Positions 42,506-50,986 of a DNA stretch of 64,000 nt are shown piece after piece. How positions within the stretch are numbered: the first letter of the stretch is position 1; every line of letters starts with the position of its first letter. This stretch comes from Luteococcus sp038433135 (GTDB lineage: Bacteria; Actinomycetota; Actinomycetes; Propionibacteriales; Propionibacteriaceae): assembly GCF_038433135.1 (NCBI RefSeq), contig NZ_JBCDMV010000007.1, forward strand, positions 1 through 64,000, given 5' to 3'. The notes beneath the pieces were generated by a model that saw only the letters and a program-made list of their open reading frames with translations, had not been told where the DNA came from and did no database searches. The translations under genes were made by a program, and so were the position numbers.

Positions 42506-43359
42506 CCACCATCGACGACTGGCTGGCGGCCGTCCGCGCCGACCTGCTGGAGCCGCACGCCCATCGCGCGGAGCTGGCCGAACTGGTCGACGCCCTGCGC
42601 GAGGCCGCCGACGAACTCGGCGAGCAAGCCGCCTGTGAGGCCTTCGGCGACCCCGCCGAAGTGGCTCGGCAACTCAACCAGCAGACCCCCACCGAACCCG
42701 CCGGCGCGAACCGGCTGGTGGGCTCGCCTGTCGGGGTCAATCCGATCACCATGCCCTCCCGCTTGGCCTCGGCCTTCGACCCCGCCGACTCCCGGATCCT
42801 GGTGCCACACGCCCTGGGCCTCGGCTGGCAGGTGAACCTGGGGGCCGTGGCCACCCGCCTGCACCTCGTCGAACCAGACCAGCTGGACGAGGACGTCCTC
42901 GACGCCCTTGACGAGCAGACCCTCACCCGGGGCGCGGTTGCCGCCAGCATCCCGGCCCTGCTCGGCCTGGCCCTGCTGCCCTTCGGGATCGGCCAGGAGC
43001 GACTGCCCAACCACTGGCCGCTGTTCGGCCCGCCAGACGGCTGGGTCACCCCGATCACCGGCCAGTGGCTGCCGATCCTCCTCACCCTGGGCGCCATCGG
43101 CCTGGCCTTCCTGCCGCGGCGGCTGGGCGCCAGCCAGCTGTGGCGGATGTTGCTGCTGGTGATCGCCAGCATGCTCTCGGTCACCATGGCCGGCGTGATC
43201 GGGATGCAGGTCTTCGGCGGCAGCCGCCCGATCGGCTGGTTGCTCCTGCCGGTGATGCTGGCCGCCACCGGCGCCGCCCTCGCCCAGGGCGTCGTGCTGC
43301 TGCGAGCCGGCGCCCGCGCCGCCGCCCGGACCCACGAACCTTCCCAGAACAGGAGTTGA
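42502..43359 (+). CDS. HAAS/DUF1700-like membrane protein with DUF5808-like segment
   Basis: 285 residues. The N-terminal helical part (EELxxALREAADELGEQAAxEAFGDPAEVARQLN-like) resembles the HAAS domain that accompanies PadR regulators. The middle contains VPHALGLGWQVNLGAVATRLH, like DUF5808. Four transmembrane helices follow (about residues 150-165, 190-206, 213-236 and 241-268). HAAS proteins are often regulatory partners of PadR. It is translationally coupled to padR. Confidence 0.65.
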   Translation: MTTIDDWLAAVRADLLEPHAHRAELAELVDALREAADELGEQAACEAFGDPAEVARQLNQQTPTEPAGANRLVGSPVGVNPITMPSRLASAFDPADSRILVPHALGLGWQVNLGAVATRLHLVEPDQLDEDVLDALDEQTLTRGAVAASIPALLGLALLPFGIGQERLPNHWPLFGPPDGWVTPITGQWLPILLTLGAIGLAFLPRRLGASQLWRMLLLVIASMLSVTMAGVIGMQVFGGSRPIGWLLLPVMLAATGAALAQGVVLLRAGARAAARTHEPSQNRS

Positions 43360-43361
43360 CC

Positions 43362-43655
43362 ATGAACGACTGGAATCAGCTGTCCCCCACCATGCAGACC
43401 GTGGTGCTCGTCCTCGGCGGCATCCAGGTGGCGCTGTGGTTGATCGCGCTGATCTGGTGGGCGCGCACCCCGGCCGAGCGGATGAGCCTGCCGCGGGTCG
43501 CGTGGCTGTTGATCATCCTGTTCGCCAACGGAATCGGTCCAATCGCCTGGTTCATTGGCGGGCGTCGCCCGAATGCGGTGACCCAGACCGCCCCGGTGCA
43601 GGAGTGGGCCAGCCAGCAGCAGCGCGCCGTCGACACCCTGTACGGCACGAAGTGA
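43362..43655 (+). CDS. PLDc_N domain small membrane protein
   Basis: 97 residues with two transmembrane helices (about 12-32 and 43-65). The sequence between and around them (ALIWWARTPAERMSLPRVAWLLIILFANGIGPIAWFIGGRR) is the PLDc_N domain, which elsewhere forms the N-terminus of cardiolipin synthases. Here there is no catalytic HKD domain. Such stand-alone proteins occur in ABC-transporter operons linked to envelope stress or bacteriocin self-protection. AGGAG lies six bases before the ATG. Confidence 0.8.
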   Translation: MNDWNQLSPTMQTVVLVLGGIQVALWLIALIWWARTPAERMSLPRVAWLLIILFANGIGPIAWFIGGRRPNAVTQTAPVQEWASQQQRAVDTLYGTK

Positions 43656-44596
43656 GTACCGCGCCCGCCCTGCGGATCCGGGACCTCGGCAAGCGGTTTC
43701 GGGACAAGACCGCGCTGGCTGGAGTTGATCTTGAGGTGGCGGAGGGGAGCATCTTCGGCTTCCTCGGCCCCAACGGCGCCGGCAAGACGACCACCATCCG
43801 CATCCTGCTGGGTCTGGCTGGTGCCACCAGCGGCCGGGCGGAGATCTTCGGCCAGGACGTCGCCACCGCCGGAAATGATCTTCGTCGCCAGATTGGCTAC
43901 CTGCCTGACGTTCCCGGCTACTACCCGTGGATGACCGCACCCGAATTCCTGGCCTTCACCGGCCGGCTCTTCGGGCTGGATCGGGCGACCATCGCGGAGC
44001 GCTCGGACGCGCTGCTGGCGATGGCCGGGCTGAATGGCGTCGAGCACAAGGTCGGCGGCTTCTCCCGCGGCATGAAGCAGCGGCTGGGCATCGCGCAGGC
44101 CCTGATGAATGCGCCCCGGCTGTTGATCCTGGACGAGCCCACCTCCGCACTCGATCCACAGGGACGCAAGGAGGTGCTGGACATGATCGGGGCGCTGAAG
44201 GGCCGCACCACCGTGCTGTTCAGCACCCACATCCTGGGCGATGTGGAACGGGTCTGCGACGAGGTGGCGATCCTGGCCGATGGCCGTGTGGTCACCCAGC
44301 AGGGCCTGCACCAGCTCAAGGCGCGCTATGGCGGCCAGACGAAGGTATTGGTCAAGGTCACCAGCCAGGCCGACGCCTTCACCGCCGCACTGCGCGCCGA
44401 GCCCTGGGTCAGCAGCGTGGAGGTCACCGCCGACGGACTCCTGGTGGCCAGCAATGATCTTGCAGCCGCAGCCCACCGAGTACCTGCACTCTGCGTCAGC
44501 ACCGGCGCCGCCCTGCAACGTCTCGAGCCAGTCGAGGCAAGCCTGGAGGATGTCTTCCTTGATCTGGTGCAGCATCCGAAGGGAGCAGTCGCATGA
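43652..44596 (+). CDS. ABC transporter ATP-binding protein
   Basis: 314 residues. It carries Walker A GPNGAGKTT, Q-loop and LPDVPGYYPWMTAPEF, signature FSRGMKQRLGIAQAL, Walker B RLLILDEPTSALD, and STH. The C-terminal extension is that of DrrA/CcmA-type exporters. It starts at GTG 43652, overlapping the PLDc_N gene by GTGA. With the following permease it forms an ABC-2 type exporter of unknown substrate. Confidence 0.9.
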   Translation: MSTAPALRIRDLGKRFRDKTALAGVDLEVAEGSIFGFLGPNGAGKTTTIRILLGLAGATSGRAEIFGQDVATAGNDLRRQIGYLPDVPGYYPWMTAPEFLAFTGRLFGLDRATIAERSDALLAMAGLNGVEHKVGGFSRGMKQRLGIAQALMNAPRLLILDEPTSALDPQGRKEVLDMIGALKGRTTVLFSTHILGDVERVCDEVAILADGRVVTQQGLHQLKARYGGQTKVLVKVTSQADAFTAALRAEPWVSSVEVTADGLLVASNDLAAAAHRVPALCVSTGAALQRLEPVEASLEDVFLDLVQHPKGAVA

Positions 44597-45351
44597 CCGG
44601 ATTCACCGCCCTGCTGGGCAAGGAGTTCGCCGAGATCCGGCACACCTGGCGGCGGTGGGTGCTGCCCGGCTTCGTGCTGCTGCAGGCCATCGCCGGGCCG
44701 GTGACCGCACTGTTCACCAAGCAGTTGCTGGGTTCGATGGTCTCCCCGGAGATGGCCCAGACCATCCCGGAGCCCACCTATGCCGACGCCTGGGTGCAGT
44801 GGGCCAAGAACCTGTCCCCGACGGTGCTGCTGGTGCTGATGGTCACCGCGGCCGGCCTGGTGGCGGGCGAGGTGAGCAAGCAGACCGCCGTCCTGGTGCT
44901 GACCAAGCCGGTCTCCCGCCGGGCCTTCGTGCTGGCCAAGTTCGTGTCGGCCCTGGCCTTCCTGATCATGGTCTCCGTGCTGGGCGCGGCCATCACCGGC
45001 GGGCTGACCGCACTGCTCTTCGACGGGGTGCACTGGGCGCCGTTGGTGACTTCGACGTTGATCTGGCTGGTGCTGGCCGCCTTCTACCTGGCGGCAACAC
45101 TGGTGGCCAGTTGCCTGATCGACGCACCCCTGGGTGCTGCGGGTGCCGGTCTCGGCGTCCTGCTGGTGGTCTCAGTGGCGGCATTGTGGGGGCCGCTGGC
45201 CCGGCACACCATCGCCGGGCTGGGTGGGGTGATGACGCGCTTCGCCGCCGGGGAGCAGCCCGCCTGGGGCTGGCCGGTCGCAACCACCGTCGTCCTCACC
45301 GCTGCTCTGGTGGCCCTGGCCGCCGAGCTGTTCACCCGCCGCGAGATCTGA
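44593..45351 (+). CDS. ABC-2 type transporter permease
   Basis: 252 residues with six hydrophobic helices, an N-terminal LGKEFAEIRHTWRRWVLPG and an AGLVAGEVSKQTAVLVLTKPVSRRAFVLAKFVSA segment that is typical of ABC-2 permeases. It overlaps the ATPase gene by ATGA. It is the last gene of the PadR operon; no strong terminator hairpin follows before the convergent gene. Confidence 0.85.
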   Translation: MTGFTALLGKEFAEIRHTWRRWVLPGFVLLQAIAGPVTALFTKQLLGSMVSPEMAQTIPEPTYADAWVQWAKNLSPTVLLVLMVTAAGLVAGEVSKQTAVLVLTKPVSRRAFVLAKFVSALAFLIMVSVLGAAITGGLTALLFDGVHWAPLVTSTLIWLVLAAFYLAATLVASCLIDAPLGAAGAGLGVLLVVSVAALWGPLARHTIAGLGGVMTRFAAGEQPAWGWPVATTVVLTAALVALAAELFTRREI

Positions 45352-45419
45352 GCGTCAGTCGCAGAGCCGCTGCATGGGCTCGCACCAAGCCTCGCTCGGG
45401 TGATATCCGGTGATATCAC

Positions 45420-45980
45420 TCAGGCATTCCAGCGGATGATCGCCGGGGATTCCTTCTCCCGGCCCAGGATGCTGATGGTGCCGGTGTCCAGCGGGAAGGA
45501 CTGGCCGCGAGCAATGTCGATGTCCAGCCAGCACAGGGCCAGCACCCGGGAGGCGTGGCCGTGGCTGAAGCAGATCGCCTTGTCGACCCCGGATTGCCGC
45601 ACGCGACGCACCACCTGGGTGAGCCGATTGATCACCTGCGCATGGGTCTCCCCGCCCGGCACCTCATGGCTCCAGATCCGCCAGCCGGGTACCTGTTCGC
45701 GGATCTGCTGACTGGTCAGGCCCTCATAGTCGCCGTAGAACCACTCAGCCAGGTTCTCGTCGACCTCCGGGGTACCGAAGCCCGCCAGCTCCGCGGTACG
45801 GCGGGCGCGCAGCCGGGGGCTGGTCAACACCAGATCGAAGTCGTCGGGATCGAGCCGGTCGCGCAGGCTGGTGGCCTCGGCGACGCCATACTCGGTCAGG
45901 TCAAGGTCGGTGACGGAGGTGTGCTGGCCGGACTTGCTCCAGGCGGTCTCTCCGTGCCGGACGAGATAGAGCTCGGTCAT
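45420..45980 (-). CDS. Histidine phosphatase family protein
   Basis: 186 residues. The catalytic RHGE motif is LYLVRHGETAWS; a later EWFYGDYEGLTSQQI and CFSHGHASRVLAL carry the second His, as in phosphoglycerate-mutase-like phosphatases. The substrate is unknown (sugar phosphate, or perhaps cobalamin-related as with CobC, but nothing here proves it). The ATG at 45980 is confirmed by a TAGGCT box seven bases away, which makes the longer frame unlikely. Confidence 0.86.
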   Translation of the reverse strand: MTELYLVRHGETAWSKSGQHTSVTDLDLTEYGVAEATSLRDRLDPDDFDLVLTSPRLRARRTAELAGFGTPEVDENLAEWFYGDYEGLTSQQIREQVPGWRIWSHEVPGGETHAQVINRLTQVVRRVRQSGVDKAICFSHGHASRVLALCWLDIDIARGQSFPLDTGTISILGREKESPAIIRWNA

Positions 45981-45987
45981 GGCCCCC

Positions 45988-45993
45988 AGCCTA
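45988..45993 (-). promoter_or_regulatory. -10 box TAGGCT for leaderless histidine phosphatase gene
   Basis: TAGGCT, then seven bases, then ATG 45980, with no ribosome site. Confidence 0.65.
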
Positions 45994-46030
45994 ACCAGAC
46001 GCTCGTCGCGCACGGTCATACCAGGAAGCC

Positions 46031-46036
46031 TAGAAT
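46031..46036 (+). promoter_or_regulatory. -10 box TAGAAT of the aminopeptidase P gene
   Basis: TAGAAT would give a leader of about 48 nt before ATG 46091. The leader can fold into a small hairpin, GCCCGG/CCGGGC. Confidence 0.45.
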
Positions 46037-46090
46037 GCCTCTGGTGCCCGGACTGCTGCCGGGCTGTTGGTGACGAGTTCGGAGATGACG

Positions 46091-47587
46091 ATGAGCGAAG
46101 AACAGGCAGAGCTGCCCAACCGGCAGACCCCCTTCTCCGAGGCCTTCCGGGAGTTCATTCCCGTCGACTGGGCCCCCTACAGCAGCGAGCTCCCCGCCCG
46201 CTTGCCCGCCAGCGTGGCCGCCGAGCCACGTCGCGACGCCCTGGCCCTGGCCTTTCCCGGCGAACGACTGGTGATCCCGGCCGGCGGCCTGAAGGTGCGC
46301 AGCAACGACTGCGACTACGTCTTTCGTCCGCATTCGGCCTTCGCCTGGCTGACCGGCCTGGGAGCCGACCGGGAGCCCGACGCCGTGCTGGTGTTGGAGC
46401 CGGTCGACGCCAGCGAAAGCCACCCGTCGGGCCACCAGGCGACGCTCTACTTCAAGCCGCGCGCCCCGCGCACCGATCCCGAGTTCTACGCCGACGCCCG
46501 CTACGGCGAGACCTGGGTGGGCCAGCGAGAGAGCCTGGACGAGATGCAGGCCATGCTGGGCATCGCCTGCGCCCCGATCGGCGAGCTGCCGGCCGCCCTG
46601 GCCAAGAATGCAGAATCCACCCAGATCCGCGTGCTGCGCGCCGCCGACCAGACGGTCACCGAGCAGGTAGACGAGCTGCGCGGTGCCAGCCCCGAGGCCA
46701 GCGAGCAGGACAATGAGCTGGAGGTCACGCTCTCCACGATGCGCCTGGTCAAGGACGACTTCGAGGCCGAGCAGATGCGCGAGGCCTGCCGCGCCACCGC
46801 CGTCGGCTTCGAGGCCGTGGTGCGGGACCTGCCCGAAGCCGTCAAGCGCGGCCGAGGCGAGCGCTGGGTGGAAGGTGTCTTCGGCCTGCACGCCCGCCAC
46901 CAGGGCAATGGCGTCGGCTACGACTCGATCGCCGCCGGTGGCGACCATGCCAACACCCTGCACTGGATCCGCAACGACGGCGACCTCAAGGACGGCGACC
47001 TGTTGCTGCTCGACGCCGGCGTCGAGGTGGACAGCCTCTACACCGCCGATGTCACCCGCACCCTGCCGGTCAGCGGTCGCTTCTCCCCCGAGCAGCGCAA
47101 GGTCTACGACGCCGTCCTGGAGGCCCAGCAGGCGGGGATCGATGCCGCCAAGCCGGGGGCGAAGTTCTCCGACGTGCACGCCGCCGCGATCTCCGTCGTC
47201 GCCAAGCACCTGCACGCGTGGGGTCTGCTGCCGGTCACGCCCGAGGAGTCGCTTAGCCCCGAGGGCGGCCAGCATCGCCGCTGGATGGTGCACGGCACCA
47301 GCCACCATCTGGGGATCGACGTACACGACTGCGCCCAGGCGTTGCGGGAGGACTACCGCGACGGCATCCTGAAGCCGGGCATGGTGATCACCGTGGAGCC
47401 CGGCATCTACCTCAAGGCCACGGACCTGCTGGTGCCGGAGGAACTGCGCGGGATCGGGGTGCGGATCGAGGACGACATCCTGATCACCGAGGACGGCAAC
47501 GAACTGCTGTCCGGCATGCTGCCGCGCTCCGCCACGGACGTCGAGGAGTGGATGGCCGGCCTGCTGGGTGAGAGCCGAGCGGGCTGA
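46091..47587 (+). CDS. Aminopeptidase P family (Xaa-Pro aminopeptidase)
   Basis: 498 residues. An N-terminal AMP_N domain (about 20-175) with the FRPHSAFAWLTGLG segment precedes the M24B catalytic domain. Metal-binding motifs are LLLLDAGVEVDSLYTADVTRTLP (two Asp), HGTSHHLGIDVHD (His), ITVEPGIY (Glu) and GVRIEDDILIT (Glu). It removes N-terminal residues before proline. The ATG at 46091, six bases after GGAG, was chosen over two upstream candidates. It overlaps corA by one base. Confidence 0.92.
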   Translation: MSEEQAELPNRQTPFSEAFREFIPVDWAPYSSELPARLPASVAAEPRRDALALAFPGERLVIPAGGLKVRSNDCDYVFRPHSAFAWLTGLGADREPDAVLVLEPVDASESHPSGHQATLYFKPRAPRTDPEFYADARYGETWVGQRESLDEMQAMLGIACAPIGELPAALAKNAESTQIRVLRAADQTVTEQVDELRGASPEASEQDNELEVTLSTMRLVKDDFEAEQMREACRATAVGFEAVVRDLPEAVKRGRGERWVEGVFGLHARHQGNGVGYDSIAAGGDHANTLHWIRNDGDLKDGDLLLLDAGVEVDSLYTADVTRTLPVSGRFSPEQRKVYDAVLEAQQAGIDAAKPGAKFSDVHAAAISVVAKHLHAWGLLPVTPEESLSPEGGQHRRWMVHGTSHHLGIDVHDCAQALREDYRDGILKPGMVITVEPGIYLKATDLLVPEELRGIGVRIEDDILITEDGNELLSGMLPRSATDVEEWMAGLLGESRAG

Positions 47588-48684
47588 TGCCGGATTCCCG
47601 ACGCCATCTGCCGGTGCTGCGCCCCACGGCGCGCGTCACCACCCGCCCCCGGCCCGCTGCCCGCCGCCAGATGCGGCAGTGGGCCACCACCCCCGATTCG
47701 GTGCAGGCCTGGGCGCTCTACATCGACGGCGTCAAGGCCGACGTGCACAGTCTGGAGGCGGCCACCGAACGCGCCAAGGAGGGCGAGGGTTTCGTCTGGT
47801 TGGGGCTCAAGGACCCCACCGACGAGGACATGGCGCGTTTTGCCCGCCAGTTCGACCTGCACCCACTGTCCATCGAGGACGCCGTCGAGGGCCACACCCG
47901 CAGCAAGCTGGAACAGTTCGACGACACCCTGTTCTGCGTGATCTCCACCGTCGCCTATGTTGATCATGAAACGGTCACCGAGACCAGCGAAATCGTGTCC
48001 ACCGGCCAGATCATGATCTTCGTCGGCGAGAACTTCCTGCTCACCGTGCGCCGCGGCGACAACACCCCACTGCGGAGCCTGCGCCGCACCCTGGAGACCA
48101 ATCCCGAGGACCTCTCGGTGGGGCCGGCCTATGTCTTCTACAAGATCCTCGATCGGGTCGTCGACGAGTACATGGACGTGGTCAGCGAGTTCGAGATCGA
48201 CATCGACGAGGTGGAGGAGGACATCTTCTCCCGGCAGGGCACCAAGGAGGTGGACCGGGTCTACAACCTGAAGCGCGAGCTGATCGAGTTCAAGCGTTCC
48301 GTGGTGCCGCTGTCCGCTCCACTGCAGTCACTGTCCACCCGCAGCTACCCGGTGATCCCCGACGAGACCCGGGCCTACTTCCGCGAGGTGGCCGACCACC
48401 ACACGGACTCCCGGGAAGCGATCCTGTCCTTCGACGAGGTGCTGTCCACCATCCTGCAGGCCGGGATGGCGCGGATCAGCCTGGAGGACAACCGGGACAT
48501 GCGGCGCCTGTCCGCGATCCTGGGAATCCTGGCCGTGCCCACCACGCTGGGCGCCGTCTACGGGATGAACTTCGACAACATGCCGGAGCTGCACGCCGAA
48601 TACGGCTACTTCGTGGTGCTGGCCGTGATGATCCTGGGCATGGTCGGCTGCTGGCTGGTCTTCCGGCGTCGGCGCTGGATCTGA
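47587..48684 (+). CDS. CorA family magnesium/cobalt transporter
   Basis: 365 residues. A long cytoplasmic domain, with HPLSIEDAVEGHTRSKLEQFDD and the helical stalk, precedes two C-terminal transmembrane helices (about 312-328 and 337-358). The pore signature YGMNFDNMPE sits at the end of the first. It is likely to carry magnesium or other divalent ions. The start at ATG 47587 overlaps the upstream stop; an internal ATG (residue 29) would remove a basic, non-conserved leader and is an alternative. Confidence 0.92.
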   Translation: MPDSRRHLPVLRPTARVTTRPRPAARRQMRQWATTPDSVQAWALYIDGVKADVHSLEAATERAKEGEGFVWLGLKDPTDEDMARFARQFDLHPLSIEDAVEGHTRSKLEQFDDTLFCVISTVAYVDHETVTETSEIVSTGQIMIFVGENFLLTVRRGDNTPLRSLRRTLETNPEDLSVGPAYVFYKILDRVVDEYMDVVSEFEIDIDEVEEDIFSRQGTKEVDRVYNLKRELIEFKRSVVPLSAPLQSLSTRSYPVIPDETRAYFREVADHHTDSREAILSFDEVLSTILQAGMARISLEDNRDMRRLSAILGILAVPTTLGAVYGMNFDNMPELHAEYGYFVVLAVMILGMVGCWLVFRRRRWI

Positions 48685-48696
48685 CCCACCCGGGCG

Positions 48697-49332
48697 CTAC
48701 TTCTTGCGAAGCCCCAGCACCTGCAGCACCGAACTGAGGCCCTGGTGGCCCATCCCCTCGAAGATCCGCCGCTCCACCATCCGGACGTCAAGATCAAGTC
48801 CGGGCCACTCGTCCAGCACGTTCTGACGGGTGAGCAGCACCTCGGGATTCTTGGGGCCGCCGGTGCCCATCGACGGTTGGGCAGGGGTGTAGGTCTCCAT
48901 GATCAACTTCCCCTGGGCGGCCAGCTGCGGGGTGAGGGCGTCGGCGACGCCACGGCGCAGTTCCGCCGGCAGGTGGCAGAAGATGGAGACGATGCCGTCC
49001 CACGGGCCTTGCGCGGCCGGGCCGTGCACCCAGTCGGCCAGATCCGCCACCTGGATGTCCAGGGTCACGCCACGTTCACCGGCCAGGGTGCGAGCCTTGG
49101 CGGCCCCCACCTCGGAGATGTCGACGGTGGTCACCTGGTGCCCCTTCTGGGCCAGCCAGACGCCATTTCGCCCCTCGCCGTCACCCAGCACCAGCACTCG
49201 AGAGCCACGCCGCAGCATCACCTCGGCAGCCACCAGGAAGTCGTTCGGCCGGTAGCCGTAGAGGTAGTTGGGGTGCGAATAGCGGCTGTTCCACAGTTCA
49301 CGCTGGTCGGTCAGCTGCTGGTCAATCGGCAT
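48697..49332 (-). CDS. Class I SAM-dependent methyltransferase
   Basis: 211 residues. It opens QRELWNSRYSHPNYLYGYRPNDFL, followed by the SAM site VLVLGDGEGRNGVWLAQ and TTVDISEVGAAKA. This pattern is typical of tellurite-resistance-like and thiopurine-type methyltransferases. The substrate is unknown. ATG 49332 has AGGAG five bases upstream. It starts two bases after the stress-protein gene and should be co-transcribed with it. Confidence 0.82.
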   Translation of the reverse strand: MPIDQQLTDQRELWNSRYSHPNYLYGYRPNDFLVAAEVMLRRGSRVLVLGDGEGRNGVWLAQKGHQVTTVDISEVGAAKARTLAGERGVTLDIQVADLADWVHGPAAQGPWDGIVSIFCHLPAELRRGVADALTPQLAAQGKLIMETYTPAQPSMGTGGPKNPEVLLTRQNVLDEWPGLDLDVRMVERRIFEGMGHQGLSSVLQVLGLRKK

Positions 49333-49334
49333 GG

Positions 49335-49886
49335 TCACTCCTGGGCGTCGGTGGGGTTGCCGGTCTGCGAGGGCTGGGGCGGCCAGGTGGTGGGCGCCGG
49401 CTGCTGCAACGGGCTCTGACCGAGCATCTCACGGGCCCGGTTGACCACGCTGTGTTCGCCGAGGATCTCGTAGCGGGTGGCGACGATGGCTTGCACAGAC
49501 GCAAAGTCGCGCTGCCCGCGGCTGGCGGCATAGGCCATGCCAGCGGTGATGATCCCCATCCCGATGCCCAGCACCAGGCCGAAGAAGAAGGCCTCCGAGG
49601 CACCGATGTTCGGCATGAAGACCATCATCATCAGGCCGAAGAAGATGCCGGTTCCCAGACCACTGATCGCGCCTTCGGCCAGCACCCGTCCCCAGGTGCG
49701 CCGGCCGAGCACTCGCTCCACCTGCTTCAGGTCGGTGCCGACGATGCACAGATCCTGCACCGGGAAGTCCTGGTCGGCCAGGTGGTCAACGGCGCGCTGC
49801 GCCTCGGCATAGCTGGGGTAGATCGCCACCGACATGGGGTACTTCAGCGGCATCACCGTCGCGGCGGCCTGCATCAGGGAAGACAT
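49335..49886 (-). CDS. General stress protein 17M-like membrane protein
   Basis: 183 residues. The N-terminal part (SVAIYPSYAEAQRAVDHLADQDFPVQDLCIVGTDLKQVERV) is the general stress protein 17M-like fold. A glycine-rich hydrophobic hairpin follows (about 76-120, two helices). The C-terminus is Pro/Gln-rich. The role is unknown. A TACTCT box seven bases before the ATG indicates leaderless expression. Confidence 0.8.
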   Translation of the reverse strand: MSSLMQAAATVMPLKYPMSVAIYPSYAEAQRAVDHLADQDFPVQDLCIVGTDLKQVERVLGRRTWGRVLAEGAISGLGTGIFFGLMMMVFMPNIGASEAFFFGLVLGIGMGIITAGMAYAASRGQRDFASVQAIVATRYEILGEHSVVNRAREMLGQSPLQQPAPTTWPPQPSQTGNPTDAQE

Positions 49887-49893
49887 GCCGCCC

Positions 49894-49899
49894 AGAGTA
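49894..49899 (-). promoter_or_regulatory. -10 box TACTCT for leaderless stress-protein gene
   Basis: TACTCT, then seven bases, then ATG 49886; no ribosome site. Confidence 0.6.
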
Positions 49900-50003
49900 C
49901 CCAGTCACCCCACCGGAACAGAGCAAGGCAGCCACCGCTGCGCCGAGCCTGTCGAGTGGTCGCCGACGGGCGCCCCGAGGGGGTCGGGTCCCAACGCGTG
50001 CGC

Positions 50004-50930
50004 TCAGGCCCGCTCGCCGATCTTGGCCAGCGTGGAGCGCGCAACGGCCAGGCCGGCGCCGTCCACCATCTCGTCATCGACGACGATCGCGCCGACTGCT
50101 CCCCCCGCCTCCGCGGTGGCGTGCCGGTAGGCCTCGACGATCCGCCGGGCCCGCTCGATGTTCTCCGTGGGCGGGGTGAAAATCTGGTTGCCGGCCTCCA
50201 CCTGCGAGGGGTGCAGCACCCACTTGCCGTCGTAGCCCAGGGCGGCGGAGCTGGAGGCCGAGGTGCGGAAGCCCTCAAGATCACGAATCCCGACGAAGGG
50301 GCCGTCGATCGCCTGCAGACCGTGGGCCCGGGCGGCGACCAAGATCGACATCTGGACGTGGTGGAAGGCGTCGCCCACATAACCGGGCGGCTGGGAGCCG
50401 ACATTCAGCGTGGCCATCCCCATCGAGGCCATGAAGTCCCCCGGGCCGTAGACCAGCGTCTCGGTGCGGGGGCTGGCCGCGGCGATCTCGGCGACGTGCA
50501 GCAGGCCGCGCGCCTCCTCGATCTGCAGTTCAAGACCAATTCGCCCCACCGGCAGCCCGGCGGCCTGCTCGGCCTGGGTCAGCACAAGATCAAGAGCCTT
50601 CACCTGGCTCGCGTCGGTGACCTTGGGCAGCACGATGCAGTCCACCCGCGCCCCGGCGCCGCCCACCACCTCCAGCACGTCCATGGTGGTCCACGGCGTG
50701 GACCAGTCGTTCACCCGGTAGGTGACGGTGGGCGCCTGCCATCCCTCGGGGTCGTTCAGCGCGTCGACGATCCGCTGCCGGGAGGCTTCCTTCACCGGCG
50801 GCGCGACCGCGTCCTCAAGATCAAGGAAGATCGCGTCCACCGGCTGGGTGCGGCTCTTGGCGATGAAGCGGTCGCTCGATCCCGGCACGGCGAGGATGGT
50901 GCGGCGGGCCCTGGTCACGTCATTGGTCAC
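50004..50930 (-). CDS. CitE-like CoA ester lyase (HpcH/HpaI aldolase family)
   Basis: 308 residues with a TIM-barrel fold. RRTILAVPGSSDRFIAKS and AIFLDLEDAVAPPVK contain the metal-binding acidic residues; LELQIEEARGLLHVAEIA contributes another Glu. The KWVLHPSQVEAGNQIFTP segment is typical of CitE-like lyases, which split malyl-CoA, citramalyl-CoA or similar compounds. The exact substrate is not clear. A GTG start at 50930 is supported by TAGGCT six bases upstream. Confidence 0.85.
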   Translation of the reverse strand: MTNDVTRARRTILAVPGSSDRFIAKSRTQPVDAIFLDLEDAVAPPVKEASRQRIVDALNDPEGWQAPTVTYRVNDWSTPWTTMDVLEVVGGAGARVDCIVLPKVTDASQVKALDLVLTQAEQAAGLPVGRIGLELQIEEARGLLHVAEIAAASPRTETLVYGPGDFMASMGMATLNVGSQPPGYVGDAFHHVQMSILVAARAHGLQAIDGPFVGIRDLEGFRTSASSSAALGYDGKWVLHPSQVEAGNQIFTPPTENIERARRIVEAYRHATAEAGGAVGAIVVDDEMVDGAGLAVARSTLAKIGERA

Positions 50931-50936
50931 GTCCCC

Positions 50937-50942
50937 AGCCTA
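50937..50942 (-). promoter_or_regulatory. -10 box TAGGCT for leaderless CitE-like gene
   Basis: TAGGCT, then GGGGAC, then GTG 50930. The divergent mgtE-like gene has its own box about 30 nt away. Confidence 0.65.
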
Positions 50943-50974
50943 ACCAGCAGCCCCGCAGGATTGCCCCGACAGGT

Positions 50975-50980
50975 TAGATT
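50975..50980 (+). promoter_or_regulatory. -10 box TAGATT for leaderless MgtE-like gene
   Basis: TAGATT, then TGCCGG, then GTG 50987. Confidence 0.65.
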
Positions 50981-50986
50981 TGCCGG

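Noticed and set aside
45401..45420. Short repeat GTGATATCCGGTGATATCAC after the ABC permease gene, considered as terminator
   Set aside because: It is partly a direct repeat and partly a short palindrome; it does not form a convincing stem with a loop.
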